Positions 12,230-23,546 of a stretch of DNA of 64,000 nucleotides are shown here, piece after piece (the first letter of the stretch is position 1; each line of letters opens with the position of its first letter). The notes below the pieces were generated by a model that was not told the DNA's origin, made no database searches, and saw only the letters and a program-made list of their open reading frames with translations. Both the position numbers and the translations under genes were made by a program. Origin of the DNA: Larix kaempferi (taxonomy: Eukaryota; Streptophyta; Pinopsida; Pinales; Pinaceae); assembly GCA_027924585.1 (NCBI GenBank), contig BSBM01000436.1:11563501-11627500 (forward strand), written 5' to 3'.

Positions 12230-12978
12230 GGGTTGATACAAATTGGGCCTCCTTTCTGGATTACAAGCCAGAAATGTTGGTGCTCTCACGGGGGTGGTTT
12301 GTCTTCAAACTTCACAGTAAGGAGGAGGTGGTGCAAATCCTGAAGAAACATTGGAGTTTCAGAAACACTCCTTTCCTGTTGAAAACCTGGATGCCTATGT
12401 TCTACGCAGAGTGTGAAAGAATTGATATTGTTCTGGTTTGGTTCAGAGTCCCGGGTCTCCCATGGGAATTTTTGAACTAGGAATCTTTTTGAGACATTGG
12501 AAATGCTCTAGGAGTCTTCATTGATGCAGACATGTCATTTCTCCATACAAAGAGAATGGCGATGGCAAGGGTTCTGGTCTCCAAAAAAATCTGAACTAGG
12601 CTCAGAGAAAATTTGAACATTATTTGGGTTCAAGAGAAACGCATAAAAACCTTGGACTATGAAGGGGTTCCTTTTTGTTGTCACCGGTGCCACATTTACA
12701 GACATCTCATAAAGAACTGCAACCAGACCTTTAACTCTACAGTGGATATGCCCAAGAAGATATTGGTAAGTCACGGTGCATCTGAGGACACATCCGACAT
12801 GCACAAATTGGGAAGAAGGGAGGTCAATACAGCGGAGTATCAACATGCCCGGCGGGAGGTGGAAGCACAACAGGTTAATGCCCCCACTTCTAAAAAACCT
12901 AGCAAGGCAGACTCATCTCAACATCTGCAGGAAGCATTAGCTCAGCACAAGCCGACATCCACTCCATCGAGTAAGTAG
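12230..12978 (+). pseudogene. LINE ORF1 relic (DUF4283 + CCHC knuckle)
   Basis: The frame at 12274-12480 reads RGWFVFKLHSKEEVVQIL and then the L.TWMP...V.FRVPGLPWEF pattern of DUF4283 proteins, the nucleic-acid-binding ORF1 of plant L1 elements. After stops, the frame 12613-12978 contains the knuckle CHRCHIYRHLIKNC (C-x2-C-x4-H-x4-C, 12679-12720). In intact elements this protein coats LINE RNA. At least three in-frame stops and one frameshift separate the blocks. Confidence 0.7.
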
Positions 12979-13499
12979 GATACTTTTCTTTCACATATCT
13001 CTTCATTGGAAGAAAATTTAAAATATTTATGTTTTGATCGACTGGACTCCATCTCTGCTTCTATTTCCCCTCCAACCTATGTTTTCAGCCCTGACTTTTT
13101 TCCCTATTTCACCTCTCCCCTCCCTTCGACCCCTCCTACCACGGTCCCTCCAAACTTGGTCCCTCTCACCTCTTACCATTCCTCACCCATCCCCCCCCTT
13201 TGGATCCCCTTGCTTCTCCTGAGGTTTCTCACCCAATCCATTTCTGGATAAGATCAAGGGATATTCCTATCTCATCATCACCATTGGCTTAACGTCAAGG
13301 GCTAGGGAAAGATTCTCTTCTTACTTGCAGAGGAAAAGGCAGGGGGAGACCCTATCACCTCTCCATGGCAAAAAACCGTGCCCTTCTAGAAATTGCAGAT
13401 GGAAAACATAAATCCATATTTTGGGCACTTAGAGCAGCAGAAGCCTTGGGTGGGCTTAACCAATGAAACCTCTCTCCCTCAATTGCAGAGGGTTAGAAA

Positions 13500-16400
13500 C
13501 TAAACCCAAACATTTCCCTAAAACTTTTGTTTTCTATCCACCATCCTGATGTTTTACTACTCCAAGAAACTTTGGGGCCAGAAAAGGGAGTCTCTTCCCT
13601 CTTAAATTCTCTTTTCATCAATCTGGAATTTATGGCATTGGATTCCCATGGACACTCTGGTGGAATTTTCAATCGTATGGAACATTCATACTATTCGACT
13701 AATAATTTCCTGGGGGACGCGTTTGAATTTGGGAGTGGAGATTTATCATGATGTGCTAAAATCTTGCTTCAACATCCTAAATATATATGGACCTACAAGG
13801 AGAGAGTCCCCTTCTAAGAAAATATGAAACAAAATTCTTTTCTTCATCTAGAAAATCTGATTATTGGAGGGGATCTAAATTTCACTCTTGGAAATCATGA
13901 AATTTGGGGCCCTAGTGCCAGACCTGATATGTTGGTAGACTATTTTGAACACCTTTTGCTAGATTGTAGGCTGGTGGATCTTGTCCCTGAAAATATCAAA
14001 CCCACCTCGACAAATCGCATAGTGGGGGAAAGAGGAATAACAAAATGACTGGATCATTTTCTCATAGCAGAAAACCTTTTGGAACAAAACTGAAACTTCA
14101 AATAGTGTTTGGACATGGGGGGAATCTCGGATCACTCCCATATATGTCTGGAACTTAGAGGACATGCCACAAAGCCTCCTGGCCCTTTCAAACTTTGTGT
14201 AGCTTGGTTAAAAGAAGAGGAGGTAGCAAAGATTATCAAAGAAAATTGAAATCATTTATGTACGACAAAAGGGATACATGTTGCATCACACTTTGTCAAA
14301 AATCTCTCGGAAATAAAACAATGTCTAAAATAATGGGCCTCCAAAAAGAAAGAAAGGGATGAACAAGAATTAAACCAGGTCGAAACCGATTTTCAACTTG
14401 TACAAGAATTTGAAGGGGGTGGTTTCTTGACTCAGGAATCCAAAGAGAAACTAGGCCTTGTGGAAGCTCACCATAGAAAAATATTACAAATCCAAGAGGA
14501 GATTTAGCACCTTAAGAGCAGATCTATTTGGCTTGAATGTGGCGATGAGAACACAAAATTATTTCAAAATTTTTCAAAAGGAAGGAAGTGTAAAAACACT
14601 ATCTAGGAACTTCAAAGTGAAAACCTTGAGAATATTTCCTCTTTCAATGGTATGGATGCTCTTGGAACATCCCATTTCACTTCCCTTTACAAAGCTGACA
14701 AAAGAGAAAATCTAGCTGAAATAATTTAGTTGTACCAACTTTTCCCTGGTTTCATTACTCAAGAGGACAATCAGGATCTCATGGAGGAAATCACTGAAGA
14801 AGAGCTTAAATAAATAATTCATATCTTTCAGAAATATTAAAGTTCTGTCCTAGATGGATGGACCATGGAATTCTTTTTAGCACACTTTGAGGTTACTGGA
14901 GCCGATTTAATTCATCTGGTGGAGGAATCTCATGCAAGGGGACATGCACATCTACCTCTAAACTCAATTTTCATAGATTTAATCCCTAAATCTGATCTTT
15001 TGATCTTTTTCAATGAATTCGGACCTATCTCCTTATGCAACATTACTTATAAAATGGTGGCAAAGATCATCTCCAAAAGGCTCAAAACGATCTTCTCCAA
15101 GGTCATCTCACTGGAACAATTTGGATTTCTAGAAGGACGAAAAATACATGAGGCCATTGGAGTAGCACAGGAATTCCTCCATTCTATCAAGCTAAAGAAA
15201 TTGAAAGGAGTGGTCATCAAGCTTGACCTTTCAAATGCCTTTGATAAGGTTAGTTGGTTATACCTAAGAATGTTGATGACTCACCTAGGCTTTGATTACT
15301 CATTCATCAAATGGGTTATGAATTGCATTACTACCGCCTCTTTTGTGGTTCTTATAAATGGGTCAGCTCCGCCTTTTTTCCATGCAGGAAGGGGTCTATG
15401 TCAAGGTTGTCCCCTATCCCCCCCTATTCTTCTTACTAGTGGCAGAAGCATTAAGCAGAGCTATTCTGGATGCAAAGTGTCGAGGTTTTTTCAAAGGTAT
15501 TGGTATCACGACCTCATTGTTTTTAACTCACTTACTATTTTTTGACATCCTTCTCTTCTGCAATGGTACTATGAGGGACGTGGAAATACTGGTTGGTATA
15601 CTAGATCTCTTTGGGAAGGAGACTAGCATGGAGATCATCAACATACAAAAATCTTTGATTTCTCTGTCGAATCTGGGTGAAAGGGACTCCCTTTATTATA
15701 CTACACTCTTTCCCTTTGAGTTAACAAACTTGGAAGTTGGGTTCAAATATCCGGGTTTCATGTTAAAACCAAACAATTATAAGAAACCAGATTGGGGATG
15801 GTTGATTTCAAATATGGAGAAACGTTTATCTTCGTGGAGTCACCGGTGTCTCTGTAGGGCAGGGAGATTGGTCCTTATAAAATCAGTGTTGGAAGCAATC
15901 CCAATTTACTAGATGTCTCTAGCCTATATTTCAAAGGGTATTTTAGACAAATCTCAAAACATTTGTTTCGGATTTTTGTGGTCTGGGAAATCATAGAAAC
16001 ATGTCTCCCCCTAGGTCAATTGGAAAAATCTTGCAAGGCTGAAATCACAAGGGGGATGGGGTCTCAAAAATATTCATCTGTTCGCAAAATCATTGGTAGC
16101 AAAAGCAAGATAGAGACTTCCGACCACTGAAAATATTTGGACGAAAGTCGTGACTCAAAAGTACATTGTGTTGGTCTCCATCTTGAATTGGGTTTGAATC
16201 TCAGTTCATAACACTATGGCAATCTTTGTAATATGGAAAGCCATACTATCCTCATTTCATATGGTTGAGTCCAGGATGGCTTGGAAGGTGGGGGACGGAT
16301 CATAGGTTCTTATTGGAAAAGGTCCATGGTTAGGTAGTAAAAACAGAAACACACTACCACAACAACTTCTTCTTTTTCTTCACTCATGTGGAATTTACCA

Positions 16401-17573
16401 CCTTTCTCATATTGTTGATCCGGAGTCTAACACTATTATGCAGCAGGGATGGAAAGGCCTTGATCTTCTGGGACTACTGGATTTTTTCTGGTATTTATGG
16501 AATGAATATCTTCTCACCCTCTGCTCCACACATATCATACTTTCAGACTCTAGGGACTCTTTCATCTGGTCCCCATCCCCGCTAGGAATATACACCCCAA
16601 AGCTTGGTTATAAGAAGATGGCTGGAGACATTGATGAAGGAGAAAAACTCTGGTGGTGGAATTCGCTCTGGAAATCAAAGTGACCCTTAAAAAAAAAATC
16701 TTCATGTGGTGGTCCTTGATAAATAAGGTACCGGTCTGGGAAAACATGAAAATATGACACATTGAAGGATCGAGGTGGTTCACCCTCTTCAAAAAGGGCC
16801 CTAAAACACTACACCATTTATTCATCGTTTGTCCCTTCACACTACAAATATGGACAATTATTTTAACTCTGTTAAATATTGGTTTCATTTGGTCGATTCC
16901 TACTTTAGAGGAGGCCTGGAAGAGTTGGTATGACTCCCCAACTACGGAACACCATCGGGTATTACCTATTCTAGTAATCTAGGGTATTTGGTTGGCTCGT
17001 AATAAGTCGCTTTTTAGGAAAAACAATCTGTTCCAGATCCGGTGGCCTCACAGAGTGTTGATATACTCTCTTATTTCCCTCAACAGAAAAATATCCATCT
17101 ATCCTTTTTGTAACTACGGAATTTTTTTATCCCTCATTACCTAGGGTTTAATTTGATGGGGCGGCCAAAGATCAAATTTGTGGTGGGGGGGTTGTTCTCC
17201 ACTTGGACATGGAACAAAAAACTATATAGAACTCTTTTCCCTCAAGCTTTTAGTCGGTTTTGCACTTGAAAAGAATTGCACACATATTCAGATCTTTGGT
17301 GACTCCATGACTATGAACAAACGGGTCAACAACATTCAACTATGTCACAATATTTTTTTAAGTAATATTTTGGCTGACGTTTTGAGACTCTTGAGGGAAT
17401 TTGAATCCTTCTCATGTCATCATGTATATAGGGAGAGGAACACCACTATGGATTATCTGTCAAAGCAGGGCGTAAACCTACCTTTCAGACAATGGAAAAT
17501 TTTGCAATCAGACCATGGGCAATCTTTTGAATATTACCACAGACCATTCATTGATGGAATGGCGATCATCTAA
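13500..17573 (+). pseudogene. LINE ORF2 relic: endonuclease-RT-RNase H
   Basis: Endonuclease motifs are PDVLLLQET (13.55 kb), GGDLNFTL (13.87 kb) and SDHSHICLEL (14.13 kb). Reverse transcriptase motifs are KLDLSNAFDKVSW (15.22 kb) and GLCQGCPLSP (15.39 kb), after which the frame shifts near 15.4 kb. The catalytic FADD box is FFDI (15.54 kb), so the second Asp is lost. WSGK and GGWG.KN, typical of the region after RT, occur at 15.98-16.07 kb. RNase H is suggested by FDGAAK (17.15 kb), IFGDS (17.29 kb) and YRERN (17.43 kb). Such ORF2 proteins perform target-primed reverse transcription. This one is inactive through many stops, frameshifts and the RT catalytic change. Confidence 0.8.
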
Positions 17574-17790
17574 ATTTCCTAATTTATCCCAGACTCTTCC
17601 TTTACTCTTGTTAGATCGAAAAACTATATTTTTTTTCTTTATTGTACATACGAAATGCCTACTCTGAGAAAGGGCAGAGATTTTTTGTAGCATAGCTGGA
17701 CTCTTTTTTTGAAAGGAAACTTGAAATCCTTCTACAATATGTAATTTGGTTACCCATTAATTAAATTACGCTTTTTTCCTTGGAAAAAAA

Positions 17791-18495
17791 TGGTATGAAT
17801 GGGTTTTTAATACTCCAAAACCCCCCCTTAAGCCTAAATTTATGTGGTAAATATCATAAATATAGGGCCCAAGCAACAAGGATTATGGTCACCCCAATAC
17901 AAAAATTATTAGTCCATGTAAAGCGAGGAAACAAGGAAAACCTCATGGGAACAAAACCCTCCCTCAAAAATGGACATGTCTGAATGTCTTTATACTGTCT
18001 TGTTATTCATTTGGAGGAGCTGAATGAACTGTTTCTGAGTAACATACTTGATGAAGAGGTTGTGGATGCCATGATCATGCATCAATGCATCAATGTGGTG
18101 TAGGCAAAAACTATGTGTAGAGGCCCCAGGAAACTCATCATTTGATGATGGAGGAGCATCATATGAATGCTTCTTGTTGTTATAACATGCATGATATGAT
18201 ATGGATACATAATCGATGATGGAAAAGAGATCCATGCAAACTCCTTCCCAAAGAGCATCAATGGACTCAACAAGATCAACTTCTTGTGCAGCTGCAATGT
18301 GGTGATTCAAACCTTGTACCTTCTTCTCAAACATATGTAGAACCTTTCTGATATTTTAAAGGAGATCATGTAGCTTTGAAATATCAGAATATGAGTCATA
18401 TAGATCAGCAAACAACAAGGGTGTAGAGTCTCCATGATAGTATAGGGTTTCACTAGGAAAATAGTGAGCAACTAGATCACCTTGACAGTTGAGCA
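17791..18495 (-). other. Unrecognised minus-strand coding-like stretch
   Basis: A minus-strand frame of 114 codons (18334-17990) continues upstream to about 18,490 with a single stop. It is rich in His and Asp with an acidic-aliphatic N-terminal part (LVESIDALWEGVCMDL). I recognise no domain. It may be a worn transposon or gag-like gene, or chance. Nothing else is seen here. Confidence 0.3.
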
Positions 18496-19420
18496 CACTA
18501 CTACAAAATAGGACATTGGTGAGGGTCAAAAAATGTCACCATAAGCTCATTGGTTATGTTCAAAAGGGTGTTCGTCACCAAAAAATGAACCTCACCAAAG
18601 GTGGCGTCCCCAAAAGTATAGGTAATATGGTGAGGTTCACCAATAATAATTATTGTGATGGGTCATGCCCCTCACCATTTCCTATGAATAATACTGACGA
18701 GTCTTTAATGTCCCTCACTATTTATCGATATATTAGTTATGTTCAAAAGGGCATCTGTAACCAAAAACTGAACGTCACCAAAGGTGGCATCGCCAAAAAT
18801 AAAGGTGATATGGTGACATTCAAGTTCCGTTAACAATAATCATTATTGTGACGGATGGTGTCCCTCACCATTTTCTATGAATAATAGTGATTTATGGTGA
18901 CGATACTTTAATAGCCCCCACTATTTATGCATATATTGGTGACGTTCAAAAGGGCCTCTGTTACCAAAAACCGAGCATCACCAAAGAAAGCGTCCCCAAA
19001 AGTAAAGGTGATATGGTGAGGTTAAAGTTCTGTTAGCAATAATAATTGTAATGACGGATGGTGTCCATCACCATTTGTTATGAACAATAGGATTTTTTTG
19101 GTGACGAGTCTTTAATGACCTTCACTATAGTAACTTTTAATGATAGGCCTTTGATGACCGTCATTATTGATGGCATATATGGAGATGGTCAAAGACCGTC
19201 ACGATATCCTATGAACAATAGTGATGTATGGTGATGGGATTTCGATGACTCTCACTATTGACATCATTTCTATTATCATATCAATGATGATGGGCCCTAC
19301 AAGATCATCACCAATTGTCAATTTGAAAATATTTTAATGACGAGCAATTAAAAATTGTCACTATTTATATTCACTTTGAAAACAAATGTAATAGTCATTA
19401 AATTGCAAATGGTTAGTATT
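18496..19420 (+). mobile_element. CACTA-like terminus with subterminal repeats
   Basis: CACTACTACAAAATAGGACA at 18496 is a typical En/Spm-type terminal sequence. It is followed by about three diverged copies of a 183-203 bp repeat, anchored by GTTCAAAAGGG at 18558, 18741 and 18944. These carry many GGTGACG, CCCTCACC and CTATGAATAATA words, as subterminal transposase-binding arrays do. The opposite terminus was not found in the window and no 3-bp target duplication could be tested, so this may be a solo end or part of a larger broken element. Confidence 0.55.
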
Positions 19421-19808
19421 TCGTTAATGGTCATGGTCATGGAATTAAGCATCATAGTTAACTTACACATTGGTCACAGTCACATAATTAAACATTACCA
19501 TTAATTTCCACAATGATGACAATCTTAGGCATGTGTCATTACCAATGGAGATGGCTAGCAACACATTTCTATGTATAATAGTAAAGAAAAATCAAGAAGC
19601 AATGAAGATAAGTACAAAAGAAAGAAAAGATCAACATAAACCATGTTTTACCACAATCCTCATAAGACGCACTTAACATGCTATATAATGTAACAAAATT
19701 GTCCTTGCAAGCTTCATGTAAACTTGGGTTATCATGAAAGTAATTTTGCATAAACAATCATTTGCATGTACATGTTCCAACTTTCATACCAACACCACCA
19801 TCTACATA

Positions 19809-20024
19809 GATTAACAATGATAATTCTTGTTTGAGTTTCCAATCTAATGGGAAGGGTCAATATGGAGTGGTTTAAAATTTGTAGGAAAGCTCCTTTTTCA
19901 GTAGCCTTAAACACTATTTTATCAGCATCATGGGACATGGTGGTAACTGTAACTCTTTCCTGAAGACATTTTGGAACCCAATATCATTGTCCACTACAAT
20001 AGAATGCATCTTTCATAACCATGC
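19809..20024 (-). pseudogene. Unrecognised exon-like segment
   Basis: On the minus strand a good acceptor (TTTTGCAG) at 20,025 is followed by about 70 codons with one stop (MSHDADKIVFKATEKGAFLQ lies in the middle). It lies just downstream of the DEAD-box helicase fragment and could be a neighbouring exon in altered form, but I do not recognise the protein. Confidence 0.3.
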
Positions 20025-20135
20025 CTGCAAAACCAATATAGATTCAAGACAATGTTCATAATTCACATAGTCAATAAAAAAGGACAAAATTATAGTTACT
20101 TAAATTTTTTTCTAAGTCATCTACAATTTTCTTAC

Positions 20136-20550
20136 CTTCAACCATCTAGTATAGCATGTGCTCTTGCTAAATAAAAATCGGCAAGGACAATGTGTCTCAC
20201 ACTTCTACTAGCTTTCATCTTATAATATCCAACAAGAACCATAGTTTCTTTGTCAGGTTTCAAGAACCTTGATGCAATATGTTCATCAAGTATACCAAGA
20301 TAACAAACATCATTATAATTAAAATCTGCAAAACTAGATCAAGAATCTTGGTTCTACATTGTCAAAACAATATTCACAAAAATCAAGAGCAACTAAAGGA
20401 TAAAAAATAAAAATAAAATATGTACAATCTATTGCAACAAACAACACAAACCAACACTCAATGTTCTCAGAAACATTACCTTCTTTACCCAATCTAACAT
20501 TGTTGCGCTAAAAAGGAGTGTTTGAACCTTGCTTGCATCCTCAACTTTTC
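20136..20550 (-). pseudogene. DEAD-box RNA helicase fragment (RH3/RH7-like)
   Basis: Two minus-strand exons with consensus splice sites are visible. Exon 20550-20480 encodes VEDASKVQTLLFSATMLDWV, helicase motif III (SAT) with the VQTLLFSATLPxWV context of plastid/nucleolar DEAD-box proteins. Exon 20325-20136 contains IASRFLKPDKET and MKASRSVRHIVL, matching the segment that follows in that family, and ends in a stop before the donor. The splice phase between the two exons does not join in frame. The rest of the helicase is absent. In the intact family these enzymes remodel RNA in organelle or nucleolar ribosome assembly; this copy is a fragment. Confidence 0.62.
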
Positions 20551-20631
20551 CTGAAACAAGCAAATTTCCAAACTTAGAGAACGTGGATATTAAATATACA
20601 TATCAAATATTAGAATTCTAATAAATAATGC

Positions 20632-21429
20632 AGCTGATATTATTGCAGCAGTTTGGACAGTAGGGTATTACTTTTGTAGGTAGTACAATCAAGCCTAGAC
20701 TTGTTTTGGCAAGCTCACTGAAGAGCACTATCATGGTGTATTTGTAATATGATTGGTCATTACTCTGTTGATAATGAAGATTGTTTGATGGGGAACACAA
20801 CTTCCCAAACCTATATGTTAACTGTCCCTCTGTTCTGGCATGCCATTTATGGCTGTCCAATGCTTCTAATTGCAGATGATGCTACTCTATGCGATCAATC
20901 CCATGACCCATGGCCAAGGAAATAACAAAAACATCAAGGCAATGGACGACAATAATGAAACTACACTAGTCTAGCGCCATCTAGACCCGGGTCCAAAATT
21001 CACCACAAGGCTGCATGTATCATGTTCTAACCTTTGATACATCGGCCATTTGTGTGAACTCGTGATTGAAATCAAGTGTCTATCTCAAATTTATTGAACT
21101 CAAATGTCTATTTTGAGTTGTCTAAATCAATTGCATGCATTGTCCTTGTTCAGTTGCAAGACGAGTTGTGAAGTTCGAAGTTTGCATGTCAAGTTCCAAC
21201 TGATGCTACAAGTGAGGTCTCTATTCAATTCAAGTTATGTCAGTCCAGCATGTATAGCAATGAGTTGAAACCCAAGTTTCTTCGTTGGATGTGTTCCTAG
21301 TATAATCAAAGCGTCTATTGATTATTTTTTTATTGTTGGAAAGGTAGCACAAGAGAGAAATAGTGCAACTGATATTATTGCAACAGTTTGGACAACAGGG
21401 TATTAATTTTGCAGGTAGTACAGTCAGGT
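20632..21429. repeat. 63-bp direct repeat, two copies 735 bp apart
   Basis: A segment around CTGATATTATTGCA and AGTTTGGACA, ending in GTAGGTAGTACA (copy 1) or GCAGGTAGTACA (copy 2), occurs at 20632-20694 and 21367-21429 with a handful of differences. The 670 bp between them holds no recognised gene. The pair could mark a local duplication or the ends of an unrecognised insertion. Confidence 0.65.
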
Positions 21430-22184
21430 ATTATAAGGATAGTTGCATCTTGTTGATCGCAGCTTCATTATGTTCTTATCTCATAAGAAAACAACCCAAC
21501 AAAACCTCTCTTGACTCCAGTTGACCTATTATGGATAAGCACTAATTTTGGTCCACCCATCCATTAATTTTTTATAACTCTACCATACATTTTCCTAGGG
21601 AAACCTCCCTTGTGTCTTAAGTTTTTTTTAAGTCTCTGTTTTATAGTGGAAATTTGAGTTTAATGGTGAATGAAAAAATGTCATGGGTTTGATGCTGGAT
21701 GTGTGGTGTCCACCTTTCATATTGCTTGAGGGCATGTCAACTTATACAATACACATGTTGCTGCAAATGATTTTGGGAATCCAATCTCACCATTAGCAGA
21801 CACTGCAACAGTGGTTGGTAAAATTAACTTTTAATGTGGTTCATTGTCAAATCTCACCATTTCAAAGGCCATGCTGATTCCCTGAATAGGTAGCTCAAGA
21901 AAAAAAAGAGTAGTTGTCAGAGTGATGGGGTCGTTGAAGGGGAATATAAATGTTAATAACCAATGTTTTTATGTTGATGTAAATTGTGGTATTTCTTTCT
22001 TCTATTGTCTCAAACCCTATGCCTCAAAACCCTCAACTCAAAATGAGTTTCTACCTCAATTCGAGTTCAAAATGTCATCTTTAATTCCGTACAAAGAATA
22101 TACATTAACCAAACAAAAAAAAAGGAAAAACTTATGGAACAACGAAATGCCATACAAAATATGGATATGTTGCAAGATACATAC
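21430..22184. other. Gene-less interval
   Basis: No recognisable protein or repeat. The sequence is AT-rich and fits intron or intergenic DNA next to the minus-strand AAA ATPase fragment. Confidence 0.4.
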
Positions 22185-22880
22185 ATGAGGAGCAAGAACA
22201 CTACTGTCACGAATTAACAATGGAACTTGTAAATGATGTGCAAGGGCCTTCACTAGTCTCTCTCGATATAGCTCTATTCCTGCAAGGAAGAGTTAAAAAT
22301 TTCTGGTTTTGTTCCCACTTTACTAACACCAGCATTTAGACAGGGGAAAAAAATATTATTAAAATAATGACGATACTAGAAGCAGACCTGGTATGCTCTG
22401 TAATAGGATCCTGCTGCTTGAAGAACTCAAATGTGAACCATAATGAGCAGCACATTCGTGACGTTTCAGGTGGGCCATTTCACATTCAATTAAAGTATCG
22501 TTATGATGTTCCCTGCAAAAATACAAAACCATTAATATCATATTTACAAACAATATAAAACACACTTGAAACTGGGGTTCTTTTCCATGATAGAAATAAA
22601 GATTTTTTGATAGCTTCAGTGGTTATATACTATATTTTGATCACTTTATCGTATATCAAGTTTTTCATCTACATCATTAAGATCGTATAAGAGTTCATCA
22701 CTGTTGTAACTTAACAAAGAGCTTGAAGATGCCTTGATTCTTCTAGACTGATTGTCTGGTGTTTGGTTTTGCTCATTGTTTTCTTCAATTTTCTCTGCAA
22801 GACTTTGACTTTCCCCCTGTTCAACGTTTCTTCTCTTCTCCCTTCTCTCTTTTGCTTCATATCGGATCATCAAATATTTA
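22185..22880 (-). pseudogene. AAA ATPase gene fragment (At1g50140/At3g19740-like)
   Basis: Two minus-strand exons join in phase. Exon 22512-22388 encodes HLSSSSSRILLQSIPG, exon 22279-22185 continues IELYRERLVKALAHHLQVPL then SSVLAP. Together they match the segment before the AAA core in a family of plant AAA ATPases (SSGRILLQS.PGTELYRERLVRALA...SSVLAPYD). Acceptors (TTTTTGCAG, CCTTGCAG) and donors (GTCTGC, GTATGT) look sound. A charged frame at 22873-22646 may be an upstream exon. The Walker motifs themselves are not in the window, so this is a partial copy that keeps introns and therefore was copied as DNA. Confidence 0.6.
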
Positions 22881-23546
22881 TGGATCCACCAAATTCTAGT
22901 GTAGAGGGAAAATCAAGCTAAGACCTAATCTCATAAAGTATCAACATTAAAGAAATGAAAATCATTTTGCAATTGACATGGTTACTTGTAATAATCATGC
23001 CAATTCCTTCTCATCTTTCTCTAGTGCTGGATTTATTCCAATGGAGCCTTGGTGGAAGGATCCATGGCTTATGTTTTCTCCAAGAACCTAAGTTTGTGTA
23101 CACCTCTAACAGAAATGTGTAGAAGGTCTGCACCAATTTTGACATGAACGCTTCTATCTCCAACAATCTGTAAGAAAAAGACAAAAAGAGATGGTCGGGG
23201 AGATAACCCCCAAGCTACCGCCCACCAGGTTACTAAGTCCATTAGACATGGATTGACGTGTTGGATGAGATCCCAAAGTCTACTGAAGAAACCAAAATGA
23301 CAGTTTTGAACTGTTGAAGTTCTGTTTTCCTTCCCATTTATTAAAATGGTTCACTCATTGTTCAAATGAATTGCAGAACCAAATGAGGGTTAGTTTACAA
23401 GACGATATTAGGGAACCTTGAGGGTTAGTTTACACGACGAGGGTTAATTTACAAGATGATAATAGGGAACCTCATCATACTTATGGCCAACCAAATGATG
23501 ATTATGTTGCTATTGCTACTAATAACAATAATAGCAAAAGAATTTT
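22881..23546. other. Gene-less interval before the PPR pseudogene
   Basis: No confident coding sequence. Two short words, GAGGGTTAGTTTACA and GAGGGTTAATTTACA, repeat near 23,385-23,455. The stretch may hold the unrecognisable N-terminal part of the PPR gene. Confidence 0.35.

Larger units (their letters stand above)
12060..17790 (+). mobile_element. Degenerate L1-type LINE (non-LTR retrotransposon)
   Basis: The plus strand carries the full plant L1 order. It has ORF1 with a DUF4283-like domain and a CCHC knuckle (12.2-12.98 kb), an AP-type endonuclease (13.5-14.2 kb), reverse transcriptase (14.86-15.9 kb), the region leading to zf-RVT (15.9-16.9 kb) and a C-terminal RNase H (17.15-17.57 kb). 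Every part carries stops and frameshifts, so it is a dead copy. The 3' limit is placed at an A/T-rich run near 17,790; no clear poly(A) tail or target duplication was identified, and the 5' limit is uncertain. Confidence 0.8.
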
